From positions 1 to 64,000 of the forward strand of contig JAFGCG010000090.1 in NCBI GenBank assembly GCA_016932715.1: a stretch of DNA of 64,000 nt, written 5' to 3'. Shown here piece after piece: positions 1-7,954 of the stretch. The notes beneath the pieces were generated by a model. The model ran no database searches. It saw only the letters and a program-made list of their open reading frames with translations, and was not told the DNA's origin. This DNA comes from Anaerolineales bacterium (GTDB lineage Bacteria > Chloroflexota > Anaerolineae > Anaerolineales > Villigracilaceae). How positions within the stretch are numbered: the first letter of the stretch is position 1; each line of letters begins with the position of its first letter. A program made the position numbers and the translations under genes.

Positions 1-54
1 AACTATGGTTAGTTTGAATCAAATCCAACTGCTTTTATATTACAAATTCTCTCT

Positions 55-93
55 GCAAACTAATCCCCTAAATTAATTTAGGAATTAGTTTGC
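55..93. promoter_or_regulatory. 39-nt near-perfect palindrome over the intI promoter
   Basis: Left arm 55-74 and right arm 75-93 are reverse complements apart from one substitution and one extra base, with no loop (core CCTAAATT/AATTTAGG). It ends nine bases before the -10 hexamer of the integrase, so it would cover the -35 region. A repressor operator or a folded recombination site are both possible; nothing in the sequence decides between them. Confidence 0.6.
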
Positions 94-107
94 AAGGCTG
101 GTATAAT
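79..107 (+). promoter_or_regulatory. Probable intI promoter with extended -10
   Basis: TGGTATAAT at 99-107 is a consensus extended -10. A weak -35 (TTAGGA, 79-84) lies 17 bases upstream inside the palindrome. The transcript would begin near 114 and give a leader of about 45 nt before the ATG at 160. Confidence 0.6.
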
Positions 108-159
108 CTGCTTTGCACAGTATATCAGCATCCAGTTGTACTGCGCAGGGAGGATAAAT

Positions 160-1158
160 ATGCCAGCACAGGACTCTTCTACACAAAATGTATCGTCGGC
201 CCAAAAAGGGAGGAAATTACTTGACCAACTGCGCGACGCTATCCGCACCAAGCATTATTCCTATCGCACGGAACAAACCTATGCGGACTGGTGTAAGCGC
301 TATATTCTCTACCACCACAAACGTCATCCTGCCGAGATGGGCATGCCTGAAATCCAGGCGTTCATTATATACCTGGCTAACGATCAAAATGTGGCAGCTT
401 CTACCCAAAACCAAGCCCTGAGCGCTATTCTCTTCCTATACCGGAACGTACTTCTCAGAGATATTGAATTTCCCACGGACATTGTCCGTGCTAAAAAGCC
501 GGAACGGTTGCCCACGGTGCTGACAAAGGCGGAAGCTATGTCGATCATTGGGAAAATGAATGGCATACCCAAGCTCATGGTACAACTTCTGTTCGGCTCC
601 GGTCTCCGGCTCATGGAATGTCTGCGACTGCGGATCAAGGATATTGATTTTGCCAATCGTCAGATCATTGTGCGCGATGGCAAGGGCGAAAACGACCGCT
701 CGGTTCCCCTGCCCAGAAGTATTCTCCTCGCCCTCAAGCTCCATATTCAAAAAGTTGACGCCCTTCATCAACAGGATCTTCGCGAGGGGTACGGTGAAGT
801 TCACCTTCCCTATGCACTCGAACGAAAATACTCCAATGCGAATCGTGAGCTGGGTTGGCAATATGTCTTTCCGGCTAATCAGCGTTCCGTCGATCCTAAA
901 ACTGGAAAAGTCATGCGCCATCATCTCCATGAGAGTGTCCTTCAGCGTGCGATCAAAGATGCCGCTCGCCTTGCCAAAGTCGATAAGTCTGTCAGTCCTC
1001 ATACTTTCCGCCATTCCTTCGCTACCCATCTCCTTGAGAATGGTTACGATATCCGCACGGTCCAGGAATTACTTGGTCACAGGGATGTCAAGACTACGAT
1101 GATCTATACCCATGTCCTTCAACGCGGGGCGATGGCTGTCAAAAGTCCCCTGGACTGA
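160..1158 (+). CDS. intI: Integron integrase (IntI-type tyrosine recombinase)
   Basis: Site-specific tyrosine recombinase of 332 aa that would insert and excise gene cassettes at attI/attC sites. An N-terminal SAM-like core-binding domain is followed by the catalytic domain: Arg in [16 protein letters not shown] (HxxR), LLGH, and the nucleophile Tyr in MIYTHV. What separates IntI from ordinary XerC/D is the extra insertion before the HxxR box ([12 protein letters not shown] through [11 protein letters not shown]), which matches the IntI-specific helix region; the protein also ends in the IntI-like SPLD. ATG 160 is chosen because AGGGAGG sits at 147-153; an in-frame TTG at 136 lacks this. It appears full length and intact. 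In integrons the cassette array lies upstream of intI and reads away from it, here to the left of the window, so no cassettes can be confirmed. No attC series is visible downstream. Confidence 0.88.
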   Translation: MPAQDSSTQNVSSAQKGRKLLDQLRDAIRTKHYSYRTEQTYADWCKRYILYHHKRHPAEMGMPEIQAFIIYLANDQNVAASTQNQALSAILFLYRNVLLRDIEFPTDIVRAKKPERLPTVLTKAEAMSIIGKMNGIPKLMVQLLFGSGLRLMECLRLRIKDIDFANRQIIVRDGKGENDRSVPLPRSILLALKLHIQKVDALHQQDLREGYGEVHLPYALERKYSNANRELGWQYVFPANQRSVDPKTGKVMRHHLHESVLQRAIKDAARLAKVDKSVSPHTFRHSFATHLLENGYDIRTVQELLGHRDVKTTMIYTHVLQRGAMAVKSPLD

Positions 1159-1610
1159 CTGATTGCCTCTACTCAGTGTCCAACCTTTTTTATTTTAGGT
1201 GAAATATGTTTTCAGCAGGACCCTCATCGCTTCTGCCACCTGTTTTTTTCTGCGCGGGTTTTGCTGCCGGACAAAATTCAAGATCCTCACCACGAAGGTC
1301 ACGAAGGGGCACAAAGGCAAATCTTAAGGCTCTCACTTCGTGATACTTCGTGCCCTTCCCCGGCACCTGCGCCCGGGGCAGGTGTGTGGTAAAAAAACGC
1401 ATGACGCCACAAAACCTGTCCGGTAGTGAAGCACGGGTCTGGAATCTTAGCAATGTCTAGGGTCACATCGACAGATTCGGGCGGGAGATTGTCAATACTT
1501 GCGCGCTTGATATCGGAAACCTTCAACGGTGGCTAACCAGCCAGCGATAGAATGTTCAGTGCCGGCATGAGTGAGACGCGATGCCCGTCCCGAATCTTCT
1601 GACGATTGCA
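1159..1610. other. Non-coding stretch after the integrase
   Basis: About 450 bases without a convincing gene. It holds low-complexity CACGAAGG-type repeats (about 1278-1350), the GC-rich hairpin repeat at 1358-1386, and no promoter or terminator strong enough to call. The short open frames on both strands have no start context and no recognisable product. Confidence 0.5.
1358..1386. repeat. Dispersed GC-rich hairpin repeat, copy 1
   Basis: A 29-nt sequence whose CACCTGC and GCAGGTG arms form a 7-bp stem around GCCCGGG. It is identical at 28 of 29 positions to the copy at 55529-55557. Both copies lie between genes. Confidence 0.7.
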
Positions 1611-1647
1611 ATTAAAACGACGGCACCCTGGAACCTATTCCAGGGTG
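1611..1647 (-). terminator. Terminator of tRNA-Asp
   Basis: A perfect 10-bp stem (CACCCTGGAA / TTCCAGGGTG, 1624-1647) with a 4-nt loop. On the minus strand a short T-run follows after six bases. It lies just downstream of the minus-strand tRNA-Asp. Confidence 0.6.
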
Positions 1648-1672
1648 TCTGTCTACCCAAATTTACTTGGTG

Positions 1673-1746
1673 CGGTCCCGACGGGATTCGAACCCGCGAT
1701 CTCGGCCTTGACAGGGCCGCATGTTAGGCCGCTACACCACGGGACC
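1673..1746 (-). tRNA. tRNA-Asp (GTC)
   Basis: Cloverleaf on the minus strand: acceptor GGTCCCG/CGGGACC, anticodon stem CGGCC/GGCCG around loop CTGTCAA (anticodon GTC), and T arm CGGG-TTCGAAT-CCCG. The 3' CCA is not encoded directly after the discriminator base. Confidence 0.93.
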
Positions 1747-1794
1747 CTTCTTCCTAACAAGCGGGCAGTAGTTTACCATGCGCACCAACCAATG

Positions 1795-2952
1795 TCAATA
1801 CGCCCAGTCATGATAGAGCGCAGGATCGGTTGGGGTCAGGCCTGAAGGATCATGAACGTACACATAATCGCCCTCATGCGCCCAGTTGAAAAGCCAGTGT
1901 GAATCACCAACCGATAAGTTGACACAGCCATGTGACTGGGGAAATCCGAATTGTGTGCGCCAGTACGCGCCGTGCAGCGCCCGTGCCTTGTCAAAATACA
2001 TCGTCCACGGGACGTTATCCAGATAATAGTAATCGGTCGGGTCGTTATTGCGCATCGTCTCGGCTTCTTTTTTCTGATAGATCTGGAACAACCCGGGGCG
2101 GGTCCAGAACGGTTCGAGACCAGTAGCAATGACGGTGGCAAAGACCAATTGGGAATTGTCATAGACGGCCAGTGTTTGTTCTGCCAGATCAACGTCGATC
2201 CAGCGGCCCGTGGTCACTCCTTCGGGCGGGGTCGTATTCGGCGTGACTGTTGCCAGGAGGCGCGCCTCCACCCACTGGTCGGGACCGATCATATTCCAGT
2301 CCATGCCATCCGCGTTTTGTGTCGTGTATACCTGAACCATCTCGGCGAGGGCGGAAAGGGTTTCCCCGGTTACAGGCGAGTTATAGCCGGGCGCGCGGTG
2401 GATAGGGATATCCCAGCTCTGAATTGGCAGGGGCCATGCAAAGGCATTGTGCGGAGTGGATTTAAATTGAAGTCCCTGAAATCTCGGATAATCGCCAATG
2501 CGCGCGCCCTTTCCCGGGATCCAGCCGCCGTTTTGCAGCAGATAATAGACGCCGTGCGATTCCACGCGATCCACGTAGGATACATAGACAAACCCGGGTT
2601 GGAAGTACTGGCCTGTGTCATTGCCAGCCGGTCCGCTGAGGATGGGCACAATGTCTTCTTCCAATTTGAAGTAACGATAAGGAAGCTGCGTCAGCGCTGG
2701 ATCCGGCCTGTAGGCAGGCAGGGATCGCGGCGGGAATGTTAGCCCCAGCTTTGCCATTTCGGTGATGTATATGGAAGGTCCCAATGGAAGGCAATCATCC
2801 GGCGCAATCTCGTACACAGCCGGCACACAAACGACCGCGCCGCTTTCCGGCTCTTCCGCGCTGGCTGGTCCCTGTGCCGCCGCACCTTGGCCGGGCGCCA
2901 GCGTCAACAGAAGATCGGCAATCAACAGGAAAAGGCAAAATCTTTTCATCAT
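1795..2952 (-). CDS. Secreted L,D-transpeptidase (YkuD domain)
   Basis: Predicted exported enzyme of 385 aa that cross-links peptidoglycan or attaches polymers through L,D-peptide bonds. Residues 1-26 form a signal peptide ending near AAAQ. The central region (about 90-220) resembles SH3-like wall-binding segments. The C-terminal YkuD domain begins near residue 240 (GRWIDVDLAEQTLAVYD) and carries the catalytic SHGCVNL motif with Cys at about residue 343. Two adjacent ATG codons start the frame; the first is used. It is a single gene, separated from the tRNA by about 50 bases and divergent from the roadblock gene. The family assignment is firm; the physiological substrate is not known. Confidence 0.88.
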   Translation of the reverse strand: MMKRFCLFLLIADLLLTLAPGQGAAAQGPASAEEPESGAVVCVPAVYEIAPDDCLPLGPSIYITEMAKLGLTFPPRSLPAYRPDPALTQLPYRYFKLEEDIVPILSGPAGNDTGQYFQPGFVYVSYVDRVESHGVYYLLQNGGWIPGKGARIGDYPRFQGLQFKSTPHNAFAWPLPIQSWDIPIHRAPGYNSPVTGETLSALAEMVQVYTTQNADGMDWNMIGPDQWVEARLLATVTPNTTPPEGVTTGRWIDVDLAEQTLAVYDNSQLVFATVIATGLEPFWTRPGLFQIYQKKEAETMRNNDPTDYYYLDNVPWTMYFDKARALHGAYWRTQFGFPQSHGCVNLSVGDSHWLFNWAHEGDYVYVHDPSGLTPTDPALYHDWAY

Positions 2953-3032
2953 TGGCTTGTACCGTCCGGCGATTATAGCACGGTGATGTTTACATTTCTG
3001 TTAGTGTCCGGCCCATTTTTGAGCGCCTTGGC

Positions 3033-3061
3033 TTGACACTTTTCCTCCACTATGCTAAATT
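3033..3061 (+). promoter_or_regulatory. Promoter of the roadblock operon
   Basis: A consensus -35 TTGACA (3033-3038), a 17-base spacer, and a -10-like TAAATT (3056-3061). It sits about 130 bases upstream of the TTG start at 3192, leaving a long leader. Confidence 0.55.
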
Positions 3062-3191
3062 ACACTTGCACTTGGCGTGATTTTGAATTGCTTGGCAATT
3101 CATAGCAAATCATGCAGGTGTCTCCGTACTTTCAATTTATTCACATAGTTGGCAAAATCGCTGGTCATCAACTCCATGCAGGAGGGTTGTC

Positions 3192-3563
3192 TTGTCAAAG
3201 TCACGTACTCAACAAATGGTAGACCGCCTGCGCGAGCTACAAGCCTCATCACCGGATATCGAGGCCTCCGCCGTCGTGAGCGTGGACGGTCTCAGCATCG
3301 CTTCTGCCTTGCCTCAGGGCGTCGAAGAAGATCGCGTTTCCGCGATGTCAGCCGCCATGTTATCCCTGGGTGAAAGAATTGCCACAGAGTTGGGACGCGG
3401 TTCCCTGGAGCAGGTTTATATCAAAGGGGAAAAGGGATATGTGGTTCTCATGTCGGTAGGGGAAGAGGCCGTTCTGACAGCACTCGCGCGTGAACAGGCG
3501 AAGTTAGGTCTGATCTTTTTGGACATGCGCCGTGCCACCGAAGACCTGTCGAAACTTATTTAG
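3192..3563 (+). CDS. Roadblock/LC7 domain protein
   Basis: A 123-aa roadblock/LC7 fold protein. Bacterial members such as MglB dimerise and act as GAPs or scaffolds for small Ras-like GTPases. Visible are the typical first helix (TQQMVDRLRELQ), the strand pair (ASAVVSVDGLSIAS), and the later TALAREQAKLGLIFLDM segment. The start is TTG at 3192, supported by GGAGGG at 3181-3186; no ATG fits. It is the first gene of a tight run with the V4R protein (12-base gap), the response regulator and the glycosyltransferase, which suggests a shared sensory or polarity-type role. No GTPase gene is in the immediate neighbourhood. Confidence 0.85.
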   Translation: MSKSRTQQMVDRLRELQASSPDIEASAVVSVDGLSIASALPQGVEEDRVSAMSAAMLSLGERIATELGRGSLEQVYIKGEKGYVVLMSVGEEAVLTALAREQAKLGLIFLDMRRATEDLSKLI

Positions 3564-3575
3564 CGGAGTCATTCT

Positions 3576-4211
3576 ATGAGCCCTATTCAAAAGGCCGGCC
3601 TGTACTACCCCAATAAATTTGGCTTGATCATTATCAAGTCACTGGAAGAGGTGATGGGTAGGAATGGACTCAATGCCATTCTTAATCTGGCGGGACTGAA
3701 CTACTACATTGAGAATTATCCTGCGGATAATTTGGATAAAGGCTTCGATTTTGCCGAACTCTCTGCCCTGGGTGTTGCGCTGGAGGAGATGTACGGTCCG
3801 CGCGGCGGCCGGGGCCTGGCTCTGCGTGCCGGGCGCGCGACCTTCTCTGACGCCTTGAAGAACTTCGGCGCTCTGGCGGGCGCGGCCGACCTGGCTTTTG
3901 TTGTCCTGCCGCTCCAATCCAAGCTTCGTATTGGCCTGCCGGCCTTTGCAAAGATTTTCTCCCAGCTCAGCGACCAATACAGCACAGTGGAAGAAAGGGA
4001 TGCGGAGTTTATCTGGACGATCCATAAATGTCCTGTCTGTTGGGGACGCACCAACGTCGATAAGCCGGTTTGCTACATAGCAACGGGTCTCCTGCAGGAG
4101 TCTCTCAAGTGGGTTTCAGGCGGGAATGAGTTCCGTGTCAACGAGTCAAAGTGCGTCGCGGTTGGCGATGCAGTTTGTGAATTCATCATTCAAAAAGAAC
4201 CTATTTCATAA
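3576..4211 (+). CDS. V4R-domain (small-molecule/hydrocarbon-binding) protein
   Basis: A 211-aa soluble protein. Its C-terminal half matches the V4R (4-vinyl reductase) fold: CPVCWGR (Cys152/155), a third Cys at 166, then GGNEFRVNESKC (Cys193) and AVCEFII (Cys201). V4R domains bind hydrophobic ligands, and the cysteines may bind a metal. The N-terminal half is helical and resembles the lead-in of heme-NO-binding/V4R sensors. It lies between the roadblock and response-regulator genes with gaps of 12 bases on each side, so it is probably the ligand-sensing part of that operon. The domain call is fairly sure; ligand and output are unknown. Confidence 0.7.
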   Translation: MSPIQKAGLYYPNKFGLIIIKSLEEVMGRNGLNAILNLAGLNYYIENYPADNLDKGFDFAELSALGVALEEMYGPRGGRGLALRAGRATFSDALKNFGALAGAADLAFVVLPLQSKLRIGLPAFAKIFSQLSDQYSTVEERDAEFIWTIHKCPVCWGRTNVDKPVCYIATGLLQESLKWVSGGNEFRVNESKCVAVGDAVCEFIIQKEPIS

Positions 4212-4223
4212 CAGGGGCTTACC

Positions 4224-5093
4224 GTGGCAGACGCCAAATCCAAGATTCTCATTGTTGAAGACGACCTCGATGTTGCCGAGATGTTGAACGCGTATTTTCG
4301 CGTTCAGGGCTATGAAGTGTTCACGGTCAACTGGGGCGAAGACGGTGTCCGCGCCGCCCAGACAGTCCTCCCGGATCTCATCATCCTTGACATTCGCCTG
4401 CCGGATATCGATGGCTACGAAGTCGCCCGGCGCGTCCGCACCGACCGGCGTACGAATGAAATCCCCATCATTTTCCTGACGGAGAAGCGCGAGCGCATCG
4501 ACCGTTTGCAGGGCTTCGAAGTCGGCGCGGATGACTACATCACCAAGCCCTTCGATGTCCAGGAACTGCGGCTGCGTGTTCGCAACGCGCTCAAGCGGGT
4601 CAGCCAGGGATCGTTGACCAATCCGGTCAGCGGGTTGCCTGAGGGGCCGCTGGTCGAGGAGCGCCTGTCCGAAGCGATCCACAAAAATGGATGGGCATTG
4701 CTGCACATCTGCATCAACCATCTGGATTCGTTTCGGGAGTCCTATGGGTTCGTTGCCTCCGATGATGTGTTACGCGCCATCAGCCTGATGATCCAAAACA
4801 CCATGAAGGAGACCAGCTCCGCGAAGGAGACCGTCTCCGCGGAAGACTTCATCGGCCATCTCAGCCCGACCGATTTCGTGGTGATTGTGCCTCCCGCACA
4901 TCTGGCGCCCTTTCAGGAGCGCATCCGTTCCCGGCTGGAACAATCCCTGGACTATTTCTATCCCATCAAAGACCGCGAACAGGCGTCGAAGCGCTCCGAT
5001 CGTCTCTCGATCCAAATCTCCGAAGTTCCTTCCGTGTTTGGTCGTTTTTCCAGTGTTGATCAACTGAAGAAGGATCTCCTGACCAAGTACTAA
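4224..5093 (+). CDS. Response regulator: REC plus degenerate GGDEF domain
   Basis: A 289-aa protein with a canonical receiver domain (residues 7-120): acidic pair in VEDD, phospho-acceptor Asp56 in LIILDIRLPD, and the conserved Lys in TKPFD. After a short linker, the segment NPVSGLPEGPLVEERL and the following HICINHLDSFRESYGF...DDVLRAI aligns with the start of GGDEF domains. The signature loop is replaced by SPTDF, so cyclic-di-GMP synthesis is unlikely and the domain may be a binding or interaction module. The start is GTG at 4224. The stop codon overlaps the ATG of the next gene (TAATG), implying coupled translation. No histidine kinase is adjacent. Confidence 0.82.
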   Translation: MADAKSKILIVEDDLDVAEMLNAYFRVQGYEVFTVNWGEDGVRAAQTVLPDLIILDIRLPDIDGYEVARRVRTDRRTNEIPIIFLTEKRERIDRLQGFEVGADDYITKPFDVQELRLRVRNALKRVSQGSLTNPVSGLPEGPLVEERLSEAIHKNGWALLHICINHLDSFRESYGFVASDDVLRAISLMIQNTMKETSSAKETVSAEDFIGHLSPTDFVVIVPPAHLAPFQERIRSRLEQSLDYFYPIKDREQASKRSDRLSIQISEVPSVFGRFSSVDQLKKDLLTKY

Positions 5094-5839
5094 TGCGTAT
5101 CACCATAGTCTTACCGACATATAACGAAGCGGAGAACCTGCCCAGGCTGGTCTCCGCTTTATTATCGCTTCCGCTCGATCTCTCGGTCCTGGTGGTCGAT
5201 GATCACAGCCCGGATGGTACAGGCCAGCTGGCAGAGGAATTGTCGAACCGACACGCCGGCAAAGTATTTGTTCTGCAGCGCCTCGGAAAGCTGGGTTTGC
5301 GCTCAGCCTACATGGAAGGGTTTCAAAAAGCATTTGATCTGGGAGCCGAAATAGTCGTTCAAATGGATGCCGACTTTTCCCACGACCCGGCCGTATTGAC
5401 CGAGATGGCGCGGCAGATCGCCTCCTGCGACGTGGTGATCGGCTCCCGTTATATAAAAGGTGGTTCGCTCGATGAGCGCTGGCCCGCCTGGCGAAAATTC
5501 CTTTCGGCCTTTGGCAATTACTACGCGCGCACCATTCTGGCATTTCCGTTGCGTGACGTCACGACCGGTTACCGGATGTGGCGCCGCGCCGCTCTGCAAA
5601 ATATGCCGCTCGATCGCATCCGCTCAAACGGTTATATCTTCCTTGTCGAAATGGCGTATGTTGCCTACCTGATGGGATACAAAATCACGGAAACCCCCAT
5701 CCATTTTGCGGACCGGCGCTGGGGAGAGTCGAAGATGTCGCTGAGGATCCAACTCGAAGCGGCCGTGCGGATCTGGGATGTCTGGTGGCACTACCGCGAC
5801 CTCCGCAGGCAGTGGTCGAATAGTCGGATAGTCGGATAG
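5093..5839 (+). CDS. Polyprenol-phosphate mannosyltransferase (GT2, DPM1-like)
   Basis: A 248-aa family-2 glycosyltransferase that would transfer a sugar, usually mannose, from its nucleotide to a polyprenyl phosphate at the cytoplasmic membrane. It begins with VLPTYNEAENL and has the DDHSPDGT nucleotide site, QMDADFSHDP (metal-binding DxD) and VIGSRYIKGG, all diagnostic for DPM1/Ppm1-type soluble enzymes. It has no C-terminal membrane helices. The ATG overlaps the preceding stop. The last codons run into a short TAGTCGGA tandem repeat, so the C-terminus (SRIVG) may be recent. Its place behind the roadblock/V4R/REC genes is unexplained. Confidence 0.86.
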   Translation: MRITIVLPTYNEAENLPRLVSALLSLPLDLSVLVVDDHSPDGTGQLAEELSNRHAGKVFVLQRLGKLGLRSAYMEGFQKAFDLGAEIVVQMDADFSHDPAVLTEMARQIASCDVVIGSRYIKGGSLDERWPAWRKFLSAFGNYYARTILAFPLRDVTTGYRMWRRAALQNMPLDRIRSNGYIFLVEMAYVAYLMGYKITETPIHFADRRWGESKMSLRIQLEAAVRIWDVWWHYRDLRRQWSNSRIVG

Positions 5840-5908
5840 TCGCGTGCCTTGCCGATCATGCGATTATAAGACCATGAGACTATAAGACTACCAAACTACC
5901 AAACTACT
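5821..5908. repeat. Short tandem repeats between convergent genes
   Basis: TAGTCGGA is repeated at 5821-5842, and a cluster of ACTATAAGACTACCAAACTACC-like units lies at 5878-5908. The two clusters fill the gap between the convergent glycosyltransferase and rsmA genes and overlap both coding ends. They look like slippage-prone low-complexity DNA. Confidence 0.5.
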
Positions 5909-6721
5909 CAACCTTTCCCACTCCTCGATGCTCAACGTTTCCGCCCGGCGCTGCGGATCGATGCCTGCCTGCGTGAGGACCTCTGCCGCCTGTGCAGGGG
6001 CGATGTGCAAGCCGGAGGACAGCGAATTGCGGAGCGTCTTGCGTTTTTGGCTGAAACCTGCTTTGATAAGTTTAAAGAAGGGTTCGAGCAATTCCTTTTT
6101 GACGAGAGGGGCAGGGTAAATATCCACACACAACACGGCCGAGTCGACTTTTGGCGCAGGGAAGAATGCCTCGGCGGGAATGTGTGCCGCGCTGCGCGGT
6201 TTGCCATAGATCTGGACGCTCAACGCCAGCAGGCTCATATCGCCGGGCTTCGCACAGATCCGCTGAGCAACTTCCTTTTGGACGGTTAACACAATCCGGC
6301 GCGGTTTTGGTTCATTCTCCAATAAATGCCGGATGACGGCCGAGGTGATGTAATAGGGGATATTGGCGACGACAATGTAATCCCTTTCTGTGATCAGATC
6401 TGTCGGGGCAAGCTTCAGGATGTCGCCGTGCATTAAACGGATGTTCTGATAAGGGGCCAGAACCGCTTTCAATGGCGGGATCAGGCGCTCGTCCAGTTCG
6501 ACCGCAACGACCTCCTTCGCCGAAACGGCTAAATAGCGCGTCAAGCTGCCGAGCCCGGGACCGATCTCCAACACCGTGTCCGTGGGCTGGATCTCAGCCG
6601 CGGCAACGATCTTTTCCAATGCCAGTGGATCCTGCAAAAAATTTTGCCCGAGGCCCTTGTGGGCGCGCAGGCCATGGCGCTTGAGCAGGGCTGCGGCGTT
6701 GAGCGGCGGAATTTCATTCAT
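5888..6721 (-). CDS. rsmA: 16S rRNA dimethyladenosine transferase RsmA (KsgA)
   Basis: A 277-aa SAM-dependent enzyme that dimethylates two adjacent adenines near the 3' end of 16S rRNA during small-subunit maturation. It shows the family entry GLGQNFLQDP, SAM motif I EIGPGLGSLTRYL, the acidic VELDERL, the catalytic NIPYYITS motif, and the C-terminal rRNA-binding region with FSQKRKTLRNSL. ATG 6721 is chosen because it overlaps the stop of the upstream LCP gene (ATGA) and begins a normal RsmA N-terminus; a longer frame upstream adds an unrelated 21 residues. Confidence 0.95.
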   Translation of the reverse strand: MNEIPPLNAAALLKRHGLRAHKGLGQNFLQDPLALEKIVAAAEIQPTDTVLEIGPGLGSLTRYLAVSAKEVVAVELDERLIPPLKAVLAPYQNIRLMHGDILKLAPTDLITERDYIVVANIPYYITSAVIRHLLENEPKPRRIVLTVQKEVAQRICAKPGDMSLLALSVQIYGKPRSAAHIPAEAFFPAPKVDSAVLCVDIYPAPLVKKELLEPFFKLIKAGFSQKRKTLRNSLSSGLHIAPAQAAEVLTQAGIDPQRRAETLSIEEWERLSSLVVW

Positions 6722-7875
6722 GGACAAAACGCTGCCTCTTCTTCCGCCTGGTCCATCGGTCGTGCGAGTGCCTGACTGGGCCACGTGCCGGCGTTGAACC
6801 GGCGGATGTACTCGCGGAGGACATCGAAGTCTACGTCCAAAATGGCAATCCTTGATTTGAAGACCGGGTCATAGATGCGCGTCTGCTTGAAATGTTCGGC
6901 GGGGAAGTTGGCAAAAATGATATTGCCCGAGGGAATCTGCGTGCCAATACAAGCCAGTTGACTGAGTTGTTCGGGACTCAGATCGGTTTGGATCGCGCCC
7001 TGGAATGCGCGCATCAGATCCGGGATGTCGGTGACCACAGCCGGGCTGATGAGTTTATCACGCAGGGCGCACAGCACGATGTTCTGGTTTTCGGCACGCG
7101 CAAAACCGCCTTTGATGCGGACGCGCGCCAGGGTAAGTGCCTGGGTCCCGTTGAGGTGATGTGTGCCAGCCGGGAAAAGAAGACGGCTGTTCATGTCATC
7201 CAGTGTACGCCCATCGACAGGTTTGGGCAGGGCAACATCGATACCGCCAACCGCGTTGATGATTTTTTCGAACGTCCGCATATTGACCGCAGCGTAATGA
7301 TCGATTTGCGCCCCAAAGTTGAGCATCAGCGTGCGCGCCAGCAGGCCCGGACCCTGCGCCGGGTCATCCGTGTATCCCATTCCGGGATTGCCATAAAGAT
7401 AGGCTTGATTGAGTTTTTCGTGGTCCTGGCCATCGAGGTTATCTGCAATATCGGGAATTTCCACCCACAAGTCACGCGGAATCTCAAGGACGGTTACTTT
7501 TGGGTTCACAAAGTCCACGCGCACAAGGCGAATGACATCTGCCAGGCCATAGGTGTAATTGTTCCCGCGCGTATCGGCGCCGATCGCCAGGATGTTCATC
7601 ACCGGCGGCGCGCCGCATAAGCCGGTGTTGACTGTCTGGGTTGAGACAGACGGCGTCTCCCAAAAGGGAGGAACTGTGGACAAAACCTGCAGCGTTCCGA
7701 TCGTGCTGGCATCAGGCGTCCAGGTTGGAGGCATCTGGAACGGAGTCGCGGTTCGGATTTGCAGGGCCGGTCCCAACGGCTGCTGCCATCTTCCGCGCCA
7801 TACCCGAATGCCCAGGACCAGAAAACAAGCAATTACCAGCAGGAAGGATAAAAGCACTTTTTGAAGTCTGGTCAT
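6718..7875 (-). CDS. LytR-CpsA-Psr (LCP) family cell-wall polymer ligase
   Basis: A 385-aa membrane-anchored enzyme with one N-terminal transmembrane helix (about residues 7-24) and an extracellular LCP domain. LCP proteins transfer polyprenyl-phosphate-linked glycopolymers to peptidoglycan. Recognisable blocks are NILAIGADTRG, ADVIRLVRVDF, VLEIPRDLWVEIP with the phosphate-binding Arg, EKLNQAY, the VGGIDVALP strand and TLARVRIKGGFAR. It is the middle gene of a three-gene minus-strand operon, with the G5/3D lipoprotein 79 bases upstream and rsmA overlapping by four bases downstream. Its partner polymer is unknown; the mannosyltransferase at 5093 is a possible pathway neighbour. Confidence 0.9.
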   Translation of the reverse strand: MTRLQKVLLSFLLVIACFLVLGIRVWRGRWQQPLGPALQIRTATPFQMPPTWTPDASTIGTLQVLSTVPPFWETPSVSTQTVNTGLCGAPPVMNILAIGADTRGNNYTYGLADVIRLVRVDFVNPKVTVLEIPRDLWVEIPDIADNLDGQDHEKLNQAYLYGNPGMGYTDDPAQGPGLLARTLMLNFGAQIDHYAAVNMRTFEKIINAVGGIDVALPKPVDGRTLDDMNSRLLFPAGTHHLNGTQALTLARVRIKGGFARAENQNIVLCALRDKLISPAVVTDIPDLMRAFQGAIQTDLSPEQLSQLACIGTQIPSGNIIFANFPAEHFKQTRIYDPVFKSRIAILDVDFDVLREYIRRFNAGTWPSQALARPMDQAEEEAAFCP

Positions 7876-7954
7876 AAATAGGGTCCTCGCGCTGCGCAGA
7901 GGGCATAGCTCTCAGTCGAAGCGCGTTTCGTTTGCGTAGCACTCAATGCGCGAG

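Noticed and set aside
1..54. attI/attC-like core motifs left of intI
   Set aside because: Single degenerate seven-base matches occur by chance about once per kilobase and no paired sites were found in the 54 bases available.
1190..1526. Two overlapping minus-strand frames after intI
   Set aside because: They run through low-complexity CACGAAGG repeats and the hairpin repeat, with no start signals.
5093..5839. Part of a protein-mannosylation operon with the LCP genes
   Set aside because: The glycosyltransferase is on the opposite strand and convergent with rsmA; no PMT-type mannosyltransferase is nearby.
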